From contig NZ_CP146350.1 in assembly GCF_037055355.1 (NCBI RefSeq), forward strand, positions 5,355,001 to 5,419,000: a DNA stretch of 64,000 bases, given 5' to 3'. This DNA is from Streptomyces sp. DG1A-41. GTDB lineage: Bacteria > Actinomycetota > Actinomycetes > Streptomycetales > Streptomycetaceae. A program made the position numbers and the translations under genes. Under the pieces are notes generated by a model. The model ran no database searches. It had not been told where the DNA came from and saw nothing but the letters and a program-made list of their open reading frames with translations. This document shows positions 52,319-59,805 of this stretch, piece after piece (the first letter of the stretch is position 1; the number at the start of each line of letters is the position of its first letter).

Positions 52319-53014
52319 TCAACCGGTACGCAGGAGCGCATATGCGAAGACGAGGCGCCGGTCCAGCCACGCGGCCCGGACCAGGAACCTGCGGTCACCC
52401 TCGGAGGTCAGGACGAGTTCGTCACCGGCTTTCCACTCGAGGACTCGCGACTTGGCCGGCTGGTCACCGCCCTCCGCCCCCATGTCGGCGACGGCTTGGA
52501 CGACGCCCAGCAGCATCTTGCCCGCGCCGCGCTGGACCATCTCCTTGGGACCGCCCTTCGCCCACTCCGCGCTGGTCACGATCTCGGGGTGCCCTGGCTG
52601 GACGATGCGCCAGGTCGGCTTCAAGGCGTGCTTCAGCGGAGCGATGCGCTGAATCGTCCCGATGACCTGCCCCTGCACGTCACGCACCGCGTAGTGACGT
52701 CGGCCCTCGACGTCCTGCGGCTCGTCGATGGAGCAGAGCAGCCTGCTGCCTTCCGCGTCCTCGAACAAGCGCCGATCGTCCGCAGCCGACGACTGCGGCG
52801 GAAAGAAGGCACAGGGTGCGTTGACGCGTTGGACACCTGAGCCCTGCGGGACCCTGAAGGCACGGAGACCGAGTGCGGCCCGCTTGCGCTGCCCTGCGGC
52901 AGGCCGTTCCTCGTCGGTGATGGCGAATTCCCAGACGTCCGTCCAGGGGACGACGTGGATGGGAGGTTCGTCTGCGTGCCTGTTCTTGCCGAACACGGTG
53001 CCTCTCCGGGTCAT
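52319..53014 (-). CDS. hypothetical protein, LURP-one/Tubby-C-like pattern in the middle
   Basis: 231 aa from ATG 53014 (MTRRGTVFGKNRHADEPPIH). Residues about 100-160 (RRLFEDAEGSRLLCSIDEPQ, HYAVRDVQGQVIGTIQRI) look like the beta-hairpin repeats of LURP-one/scramblase-like folds, and LEWKAGDELVLTSEGDRRFL then VFAYALLRTG makes a beta-rich end. No signal or helix. It lies in the type VII accessory block; role unknown. The fold guess is weak. Confidence 0.6.
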   Translation of the reverse strand: MTRRGTVFGKNRHADEPPIHVVPWTDVWEFAITDEERPAAGQRKRAALGLRAFRVPQGSGVQRVNAPCAFFPPQSSAADDRRLFEDAEGSRLLCSIDEPQDVEGRRHYAVRDVQGQVIGTIQRIAPLKHALKPTWRIVQPGHPEIVTSAEWAKGGPKEMVQRGAGKMLLGVVQAVADMGAEGGDQPAKSRVLEWKAGDELVLTSEGDRRFLVRAAWLDRRLVFAYALLRTG

Positions 53015-53589
53015 GGGAATGGGTTCTGACCATAATTGCAGCCGGTGAGATCGTGGTCGGCGCCCAGATCCTCCCTGGCGGGTAGCCGGCCGCCATGACG
53101 TGCACGTTGACGGGTGGTGCCTGCCGTTTATCCTGACTGATCCCCAGCGCTGCTGAGAAAAGATGCGAGTGTGGTGTTGGGTCCTTCCGTAGACGTAGGG
53201 AATCTCCTCAACCATCACATGGCCGCCATGATCCGCGCGCCTCTTGATCGCTCAGACTGCCCTTACGTAAGACGATTATGCCCTGTTGCAGTCCCGTGAC
53301 GATGAACCTGTGCACAGGGGGAACAATCAGGGATTTTTCTGTGATGCCGACCGGCTGGCAGTCGAGATACTGTGCGCAGGTACATCCGTTATCACCCGCT
53401 AGTCACCATAAGGCCCTGGTTTTGGCGCGTCTGTGGCCATACGAGTCAGGTTGACTCCATGTTGGGGTGAATCGGGCGCGCTCCGAGGTGGCGCCGCCAA
53501 GACGCCTCGATTGTCCTTGCTTTACAGTGGCTTTGCGTGAGCCGCTGCGGTCGGCCAGGGCTCAGGTGAAGAGGGAAAGGGAAGGCCCT
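53015..53589. other. long divergent intergenic region in the type VII block
   Basis: 575 bases with no convincing gene. It separates the minus-strand 231-aa gene from a plus-strand module and should hold both promoters. GC is lower than in the flanking core genes. No repeat longer than a few bases, tRNA or riboswitch was recognised. Confidence 0.35.
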
Positions 53590-54168
53590 ATGGGTGGAGT
53601 CACGTTCGAGCTGCAGCGGGCGACGTCCACGCGAGGACCCCGTGGTGACGTGTACCTCTGGGTAGGCCACGTGGAAGGCCTCGGTCGAATCGAGCTCGCC
53701 TTTCCGACAGAACACAGTGACTACCCGTCGGAGTACTGCGAGGTGGCGGTGAGCGGCGAGAACTTGCCGCTCGTTACTTACCTCGGACTCCGGTACCTCC
53801 GCCGGCCGCTCTTGGCCAGGGGTGAATTGCGCGTGGACTGGGATCCTGCGGATCTCTCCCGGAACGTGTGGTGGCCAGGGAAGAACGGGCGTGCCCTCCG
53901 GATTGGAGTCAAGGGGCGGACGTACACCTATGCCGAGCGGCATGGCAAGCGGAGTCATGCGCTGAGCCGCCCAGGCGTCAGTGTCTACATGACGCGTTCC
54001 AGCTGGAGGAACCCCGGCACCATTTTGGGTAGTTGGAGCGGCGAGGTGGATGCCCTCGATATTGGTGTCGCGCTCGTCCTCGAGGGCGTCTACACGCGAA
54101 ACTTGTCACTGTCGGGTGCAATGATCTCGCTGCCGGGGCGCTTCCTGAATAGGTTTAATGATCTCTAA
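53590..54168 (+). CDS. hypothetical protein of the type VII block
   Basis: 192 aa from ATG 53590 (MGGVTFELQRATSTRGPRGD) with GGAAAGGGAAGG upstream. Beta-rich: DVYLWVGHVEGLGRIELAFP, RALRIGVKGRTYTYAERHGK, GVALVLEGVYTRNLSLSGAM. No membrane segment or signal, no known domain. Directly followed by the second EspG-like gene, so it probably belongs to that module. Confidence 0.65.
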   Translation: MGGVTFELQRATSTRGPRGDVYLWVGHVEGLGRIELAFPTEHSDYPSEYCEVAVSGENLPLVTYLGLRYLRRPLLARGELRVDWDPADLSRNVWWPGKNGRALRIGVKGRTYTYAERHGKRSHALSRPGVSVYMTRSSWRNPGTILGSWSGEVDALDIGVALVLEGVYTRNLSLSGAMISLPGRFLNRFNDL

Positions 54169-54240
54169 TTGACCCAATTACTCTCGTTCTATCATAGAAT
54201 TTCATTCAGTGATCTTCAACTTCTCAGGGGGACAAGAAGA

Positions 54241-55053
54241 ATGCCTTCCGTGGATGCGGCCCGGCGTCGGCTGCGGCTGTCTGATGCTCATGTAAGTGTG
54301 CTCGGACTACTTGTGGAGGAAGGCCAGGTTCCAGATGAATTGACGCGGGCGCATGACGAACTCCGGGAGGCGGGCATCGTCGAGGCTGACGGCAAGATTT
54401 CGGCCGACCTCTACCCGCTCGTTTCAACGCTCATGGAGCCGCGCGTCATTGTCCGGGTCGAGACCACCGGTCCTCAGGGCGTCACGCGAAGCGGGGCCGT
54501 CGTCGGCGACGACTTCATCTTCACGCACGAGAGCTGGCCTGGGGAGGCCGAGTCCGAGTATGTACCCGCCGAGCCCGAGACGCTCGTCTGGGCCATGAGC
54601 AGGATGGTGGACCTGCACCGGGACTTCATGGCCGAGGTCGACTCCGGCGAGTTGATCGTCTCGACGATGGGCATGCTCGACCAGGTGCTTGAGCGCATGG
54701 AGAACAGCGAGTTCGAAGAGTTTATGGCCGTGGCGGAGGCGACCGGTTGCCCGTCACGGCTGGCCGAGGTGCTGGCCCAGCTGAATTGCATGTGGCGGAT
54801 GACCGTCGTGTGGAAGGGTGCAGAGGAGAAACGCGGCGAAGGCGGGCTTGCCGTCTCCGCTTTGGCGGTTTGGGACTGCGGCCTGGAAGGTTACTGGTTG
54901 CGTGAGATGCCCGCCGAGCCGATCCTCGACGGTCAGGTGGACAGCGATAGTGAGCTGCGAGTCCGACGCACCTCGGCCAAGGAACTCTGGCAGCTGATCG
55001 CTGATCTACTCCCGGACGGCTCGCAGATCGCCGCCCAGCCGCAGTCCGTCTGA
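54241..55053 (+). CDS. EspG-like type VII secretion chaperone candidate (copy 2)
   Basis: 270 aa. Aligns end to end with the 49221-50060 protein: MPSVDAARRRLRLSDAHVSV, VIVRVETTGPQGVTRSGAVV, GEAESEYVPAEPETLVWAMS, VSALAVWDCGLEGYWLREMP. ATG 54241, after GGGGG, matches the start of copy 1; a TTG at 54169 would extend it without support. It is 107 bases before the second large substrate. One chaperone per substrate is the simplest reading. Confidence 0.75.
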   Translation: MPSVDAARRRLRLSDAHVSVLGLLVEEGQVPDELTRAHDELREAGIVEADGKISADLYPLVSTLMEPRVIVRVETTGPQGVTRSGAVVGDDFIFTHESWPGEAESEYVPAEPETLVWAMSRMVDLHRDFMAEVDSGELIVSTMGMLDQVLERMENSEFEEFMAVAEATGCPSRLAEVLAQLNCMWRMTVVWKGAEEKRGEGGLAVSALAVWDCGLEGYWLREMPAEPILDGQVDSDSELRVRRTSAKELWQLIADLLPDGSQIAAQPQSV

Positions 55054-55160
55054 GGACGGCTTCCGCCCGGGGCCTGGGGCTCGCTCCCCTTTCCTCCCGG
55101 CGCTATCCGTCTTCCGGTATGTATTTTTGCACGCAGCGCAGTACTTCATTACGGGGAATA

Positions 55161-56399
55161 ATGAGCGACAGTTCCAAGCGCATGGCCAACCCGGACGGCC
55201 TCGAACACCTGGCCAAGCTATTCGACGGCAGAGGGAATCTACGCGACCGGCTGGATGAGGCATTCACCCGAGCCTCTCGCCTCGGTGTGACGGATAAGCT
55301 GAGCTCTCTGAGGCCCTTGCAGAATTGGGCCGATGACACGGCGGTCGACTTGCGGCGGCGTGCGGCCATTCTGCGGGCCGAGAACGGGGATCCCAAGGCT
55401 GCGGCGCTCTATGCAGGTTTCAAGCCGGAGGAACTGAAGGGTGGGAACCTGTCTCCGGACGCCATGCTAATCGCTAACGCGGCCGTTGCGAACAGTGGTA
55501 AGTTCGACCCCAGTTGGCTGAAGCGCAAGCCGGGCGAGACGTACCAGGACTGGCTGCAGCGCATTCCCGGGGACGCCGTTTCCAAGGTCAGTGGCAATGA
55601 GAACCTCGGTGAGGTAGTCGGCGATTACATCCAGCTCACCGCAATGGCCTCGACCGTCCCGGGCGCCTTCAAGATGGCGGCCGTGGGAACGCTGCATCTG
55701 ATCAAGTACTTCAAGAACGGCACATTCCTGAAAGCACCGGGCACGACACTCGCTCAGATCCTCAAAGGTCGGGCCCCTTCCTACATTCCGGCCCGGATCG
55801 CTCAGCTAGGCGCGCAGATCGGTAGGACCACGCCCACCGTTGTCCTGGACGTCCTCACTGGATCCGACAGGCTCGCCCAGATTCACGGTGGAAGGCTGTG
55901 GGCCTGGGAGACTAATCTCCTCAAAGCTGGCAAGAGCGCTGGCACAGCCGCACGGGTGGCTGGGGCGAGCCGTCTAGGTGCCTTCGCCTCTGGGGCGGGG
56001 ACGGCTCTGCGCACTGCTGGCTGGTGGCGGGCGGCTGGCGTCGGTGGTAGCGCCGTGGCCACGGTCGTTGGTGCCGTCGACGTCATTCAGGAAGGGAACC
56101 CCGTCGAGGCCTTCAAGCGGGACAAGGCGGGATACGTTTCGAAGGTGTCGGGTGTGGCCTTCAACGCCTCGCTCACTGCCGCCATGGTTGCGCCCAATCC
56201 GGTGACAATTGGGGCGGCCGTTGTCACAGGCGCGGTCTACGGCGTTGCGACCATCGTCGACAACTGGGAAACCGTCAAAACGTTCCCCGGTAAGGTGGCT
56301 GACGCCGGACACTGGGCTGGTAAAAAGGTCGGCGAGGGGGCGGGGAAGCTCGTCGACGGGGCGAAGACGTTGGGCAGTGCCCTCAACCCCTTCGACTGA
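55161..56399 (+). CDS. large putative type VII secretion substrate (paralogue 2)
   Basis: 412 aa from ATG 55161 (GGGGA upstream). The N-terminal block (NPDGLEHLAKLFDGRGNLRD, LDEAFTRASRLGV, RPLQNWADDTAVDLRRRA) and C-terminal block (AFNASLTAAMVAPNPVTIG, then AAVVTGAVYGVATIVDNWET) match paralogue 1; the middle is shorter and different (TAMASTVPGAFKMAAVGTLH). Alternating conserved ends and a variable middle are typical of secreted effectors with common export and delivery parts. No recognised enzymatic motif. The function as a substrate is inferred from context. Confidence 0.78.
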   Translation: MSDSSKRMANPDGLEHLAKLFDGRGNLRDRLDEAFTRASRLGVTDKLSSLRPLQNWADDTAVDLRRRAAILRAENGDPKAAALYAGFKPEELKGGNLSPDAMLIANAAVANSGKFDPSWLKRKPGETYQDWLQRIPGDAVSKVSGNENLGEVVGDYIQLTAMASTVPGAFKMAAVGTLHLIKYFKNGTFLKAPGTTLAQILKGRAPSYIPARIAQLGAQIGRTTPTVVLDVLTGSDRLAQIHGGRLWAWETNLLKAGKSAGTAARVAGASRLGAFASGAGTALRTAGWWRAAGVGGSAVATVVGAVDVIQEGNPVEAFKRDKAGYVSKVSGVAFNASLTAAMVAPNPVTIGAAVVTGAVYGVATIVDNWETVKTFPGKVADAGHWAGKKVGEGAGKLVDGAKTLGSALNPFD

Positions 56400-56928
56400 C
56401 CCATTGCGATGCTGAAGCCGAGGTACAGTGACGGGCGGTTTCTCGCTCGCGCTTGGAGCATCGTGGTGCACTTTTCATGGCTATAAACCTCCGGTTTGGG
56501 CTAGCCGAGCTTGGCTGACCGCGCCGCCGCAGCGGCACGGTCGACGGCCTTGTGGGCGTCAGCTCCTCGGCTGGCTAGTTCTCGGAGAACTCCTTGTGTA
56601 CTCAGGCCCGGCAGGGAACCGTTCTCGAATCCAGCTTCTTAGTGGAGCGGTGCCGGCGCAACCACTGCGGCTCGCTGATCAGCTATGCGGTCCAGGGCGC
56701 AGAGTGCGCAGCACCCCCAAAATCGACACGGACGCCGTAGCGGTGGGCCTGCCGCCAGCTGTCCACCGAACTTTCGCTGATCCCGGACACCTCGGTCGCC
56801 TGCCGGTACGCACGTGCCTTGCCCGATTTCAGCGCGACCACCACCCGTAGCCGGATCACTCCCGCGCGGCAGGCGCAGGCCGACGCGCACCATCAACCTG
56901 GGTCGCACCCGGCCAGCGAGCAGGCAGC
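56400..56928. other. gap between substrate 2 and a membrane protein gene
   Basis: 529 bases with no intact gene. The part 56683-56865 carries a transposase-like HTH relic (separate entry); the rest shows only Arg/Pro-rich shadow frames. Possibly a decayed insertion element. Confidence 0.4.
56683..56865 (-). pseudogene. fragment resembling the HTH of an IS630-type transposase
   Basis: On the minus strand one frame reads LRVVVALKSGKARAYRQATE then VSGISESSVDSWRQAHRYG, followed by a stop at 56683. This resembles the N-terminal HTH of IS630-like and related transposases. No DDE domain or terminal repeats are visible. Call rests on pattern only. Confidence 0.35.
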
Positions 56929-57519
56929 TCAACCGTTTCGGCCCAATTTGTTGGCGCTGTTACTAGCTTTGGTGCTTGTAGCCTGCCGCAGTGCGGCGAG
57001 GAAGGCGGCTCGGTCGCGGGTCGCGATGGAGAGTTGCCCGCCTTGCCGGGTGCGGATCACGACCGTACTCATACCCATGGGGACACCCCAACCACCGCCT
57101 ACGAGGCGGGGAGTGCCGCCCTGGTCGGTGGAACGAGGCCCAGGAAGAGGCGCGTTGATCGTGGCCAGCGACCTGGCGTGCCGCTGCGCAGCTGTGTGCA
57201 CATCGAGGGCGGCTGCCTCGATGGAGGCGGGGTCGAGGCCTGCGAGAGGGATGTGCTCGCGGCCGACGCGCAGTTTTTGCGCGTCGATCTGGATTCGGTG
57301 GTAAATGAACTTAGAGATCGGAACTGCCAGGCAGGGCAACAACACCAGAAGGAACAGCGCGCACAGACCGAGCCAGAGCCCGATATCGTCGGGAATTGTG
57401 TCGATGCCCATGTATCCAATGCCGGCCAGGTAGGCGGCGATGCATAGCACGGACCAAGTCTTGGGCATCTTCTCGGTGTAGAGCATGCTTTTCTTTCTGA
57501 GTCCTTGACGAGGGCTCAT
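56929..57519 (-). CDS. hypothetical membrane protein with cytoplasmic beta domain
   Basis: 196 aa (start 57519, or ATG 57486 giving MLYTEKMPKTWSVLC). Two helices (WSVLCIAAYLAGIGYMGIDT, LWLGLCALFLLVLLPCLAVP) precede a domain with RIQIDAQKLRVGREHIPLAG and GWGVPMGMSTVVIRTRQGG then QLSIATRDRAAFLAAL, a DUF3093/PH-like pattern. It follows the second substrate in convergent orientation. Function unknown. Confidence 0.7.
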   Translation of the reverse strand: MSPRQGLRKKSMLYTEKMPKTWSVLCIAAYLAGIGYMGIDTIPDDIGLWLGLCALFLLVLLPCLAVPISKFIYHRIQIDAQKLRVGREHIPLAGLDPASIEAAALDVHTAAQRHARSLATINAPLPGPRSTDQGGTPRLVGGGWGVPMGMSTVVIRTRQGGQLSIATRDRAAFLAALRQATSTKASNSANKLGRNG

Positions 57520-57616
57520 CGGTGTTCAACCCTGTATCCATACGCTTTACGAAGTGTTGAGTTTGATTGCTCTCATGCTGATGGGCATGAGAGCTCAGCA
57601 GCGACAGTGCTAGGTA

Positions 57617-58645
57617 TCAGCGGTTGACGGCTTGGATTTCTTGGACGGTCACGTCCTGGTCATTGCCGAAGGTCCCGTCGGGCAGGTCGCCGCCCGCGCC
57701 GCCGGTGCCTGTCCAGTCGATTTCCCAGGTAACCGTGGCCTGGAGCTTGAAGGTGCCGTCGCCGGAAGAGCGGAGGTACTTGAGGCCGCACGGCGGGGTC
57801 TGGTTGGCCTTGCCCTTGGCGTACGGCTCGCCGATCGAGCCGTCGTCGTTAATCGTGCACTCACCGGAGACTGGATAGGTCTCGGCATCGGGTGTACCGG
57901 GCTCTAGTTTGAGGGAGACCGGCCTGGCGGTGGTGGTGGCCTGGATGTTGAGGCCGCCCACGATGAGCGCGGCAGTGACGGAGACCTCCTTGAACCTGGC
58001 CTTGTCCAGCCAGGCCCAGGTGGCGAGGTTGACCTTGGTGGTCGCCTCGGGGGCGAGAGTCACTTCGGTGGTCGGCAACTGTATGCGGTTGTAGGCAAGT
58101 TCGGCGAGGACGCGCGGGCTGACCGCGTTCTCGACCGGTGGGGCGGCACCGTTCTCCACCCAGAAGGGCTGCTTGTCGCAGAGCTGGGCCTCGGGCTCCG
58201 TCCAGCGGTCTTCGTCGCGGACGGCGACCCACCAGTTGCCCTCGTCCTTCTTGTCGAGGTTGTAGTTCTTGTACTCTCCATCCTTGTACTCATTGCGGAA
58301 CTCACCGACGGCGGCCTTGGCATAGCTGTGCTGGCCCGGAGTGTTGACCGTCTCGTCATACATGTTCTCGACGTACTTCGAGAATTCGTCCGCGGAGCGC
58401 GGTTCGTACCAGCACGCGGGTGGGGTCCAGTTGCTCACAAGAGTGACGTTTCCTTTGCCGCTGCCACCCGTGGTGGTGCTTGTGTATCTGATCACGGAGA
58501 CGAGGTCGCTCCCGGACCTATTGCCGCTGGTATCGACCTCGGCCTCGGACGCGCCAGGGCCCTTTGCCTGTGCGGTGCCGGCGATCATCCCGAAAGCAAC
58601 GGCGAAAGCACTTGCTGCGGTTATGCCACGGCTCAGGACGTGCAC
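57617..58645 (-). CDS. secreted hypothetical protein of the type VII block
   Basis: 342 aa with a Sec signal (SRGITAASAFAVAFGMIAGT, cut after AQA). The mature part is rich in Trp/Tyr/Asn and beta-strand (VSNWTPPACWYEPRSADEF, GNWWVAVRDEDRWTEPEA, TWAWLDKARFKEVSVTAAL) with four or so Cys. Its ATG overlaps the end of the lipoprotein gene by 13 bases, so both are one operon. Similar secreted proteins are often found beside WXG100 genes in Streptomyces; function unknown. Confidence 0.75.
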   Translation of the reverse strand: MHVLSRGITAASAFAVAFGMIAGTAQAKGPGASEAEVDTSGNRSGSDLVSVIRYTSTTTGGSGKGNVTLVSNWTPPACWYEPRSADEFSKYVENMYDETVNTPGQHSYAKAAVGEFRNEYKDGEYKNYNLDKKDEGNWWVAVRDEDRWTEPEAQLCDKQPFWVENGAAPPVENAVSPRVLAELAYNRIQLPTTEVTLAPEATTKVNLATWAWLDKARFKEVSVTAALIVGGLNIQATTTARPVSLKLEPGTPDAETYPVSGECTINDDGSIGEPYAKGKANQTPPCGLKYLRSSGDGTFKLQATVTWEIDWTGTGGAGGDLPDGTFGNDQDVTVQEIQAVNR

Positions 58646-59289
58646 GTCTTGTCCCCTCTCTTTGACAGCACCTCCGTGGTCTGCCAGACCCCCTTGCTGT
58701 TCTTCTTGAGCTGCGTGCTGTACGTAACGTACGGACTCTCATCAGGAGGGGACTTGTCCACTTTTTCGGTCTTGCGGTCCTTGTTGTAAGCCTTGCTCTC
58801 ATCAGCGCAGTAGACGACCGCGGCCGTGTCACTGTCGGCGACCTTGACGTTCGGGTCGAAGTAGCGCGTAACGCCCGTCCACGTGAGGTCCTCGTCAAGC
58901 CAGGCCTTGACCCACTTCTGGGCGCTCACGAGTGCTTTGCCCTGGCGGTAGTACGCGAGCGTCGCCGAGTTCGTGTCGCCCCGCAGGATTGCGTCATCCA
59001 CTGCGCTCACCGTCTGGGCCACGTCGGAGAGCACCGTATCCTCGGTCGGATCACCCGTCCTCCAGTTCTCGAACTTGTTCTCCACGCCCTTGGGGAACGT
59101 GATCTTGGGCCTGTCGGCTGGACCAGAGGCACCAGTGCTCGGTGAAGCCGAGGTCGCCGTGTCGCCCGTATCGGCCCCGGCAATCTTGTCGTTGCTCTTA
59201 GAGCTGTCGTCCCCGCTGCCGCAGGCTGTCAAGAGCAGTGCTGCTGTCGCAGCCAGCGCGGCAGCGACGGGCGAAGGGCGGCGCTTCAC
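58633..59289 (-). CDS. lipoprotein of the type VII block
   Basis: 218 aa. Signal with lipobox ALLLTAC, a Ser/Asp/Thr-rich linker (SSKSNDKIAGADTGDTATS), then a domain with NTNSATLAYYRQGK-like and ALVSAQKWVKAWLDEDLTWT helices and strands KVADSDTAAVVYCADESKAY, PYVTYSTQLKKNSKGVWQTT. The fold resembles small SnoaL/NTF2-like extracellular domains (weak). First gene of the two-gene operon with the secreted protein. Confidence 0.75.
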   Translation of the reverse strand: MKRRPSPVAAALAATAALLLTACGSGDDSSKSNDKIAGADTGDTATSASPSTGASGPADRPKITFPKGVENKFENWRTGDPTEDTVLSDVAQTVSAVDDAILRGDTNSATLAYYRQGKALVSAQKWVKAWLDEDLTWTGVTRYFDPNVKVADSDTAAVVYCADESKAYNKDRKTEKVDKSPPDESPYVTYSTQLKKNSKGVWQTTEVLSKRGDKTCTS

Positions 59290-59805
59290 AGTGGCTCTCC
59301 CCGTGAGACAGGAATCAAGTCAAGAGCACTGACGCTATCGGTGAGGTTCTCGGTTTCGCCAGAGCGAACTACCCGGGGACCGGGAGCAATTCGGGCTTAT
59401 GGGGTTTACCGGTGCCTGTTTTGTGTCCCGATCGCGGTCCAGGGACGACAGCCCCGGAGCCAGGCCTGCCGCCCCCGAGGCTGTCGCTACCCCTGGTTCC
59501 GTTTCGCTATCGCACCGCGCTGCACCTCGGGCACGCGCAGGGTGGGTGCGCCGATCACGGGCTCGGCCGGTCCGCCGGCCACGATCTCCGTCCTGCCGCG
59601 GTCCTCGGTCACGGTGCCTCGGCGTCAACCTTTGAGAGTCGCCGTTCCCCCCATACAGCCAGCACTCAGAAACTACACTCCCGCCCCATGCGTAACTCCC
59701 GCACCGTCAACGCCAAGGCAGCGCCCGTCTCGTACGGAAGGCTCCATGGAACGCCCTGGAGAAGACGGTCCGCGGGAGTCGGTGTCTGGTTAGAGCCCGG
59801 GGGCG
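59290..59805. other. intergenic region upstream of the glycosyltransferase
   Basis: 516 bases. A 15-codon frame at 59749 (MERPGEDGPRESVSG) and a longer one from 59688 (MRNSRTVNAKAAPVSYGRLH) exist but lack support. It should hold the divergent promoters for the lipoprotein operon and the glycosyltransferase. Nothing else was recognised. Confidence 0.35.

Noticed and set aside
54169-54240. N-terminal extension of EspG-like copy 2 from a TTG
   Set aside because: Copy 1 starts at the equivalent of ATG 54241, and the extension has no similarity to it; the better ribosome site precedes 54241.
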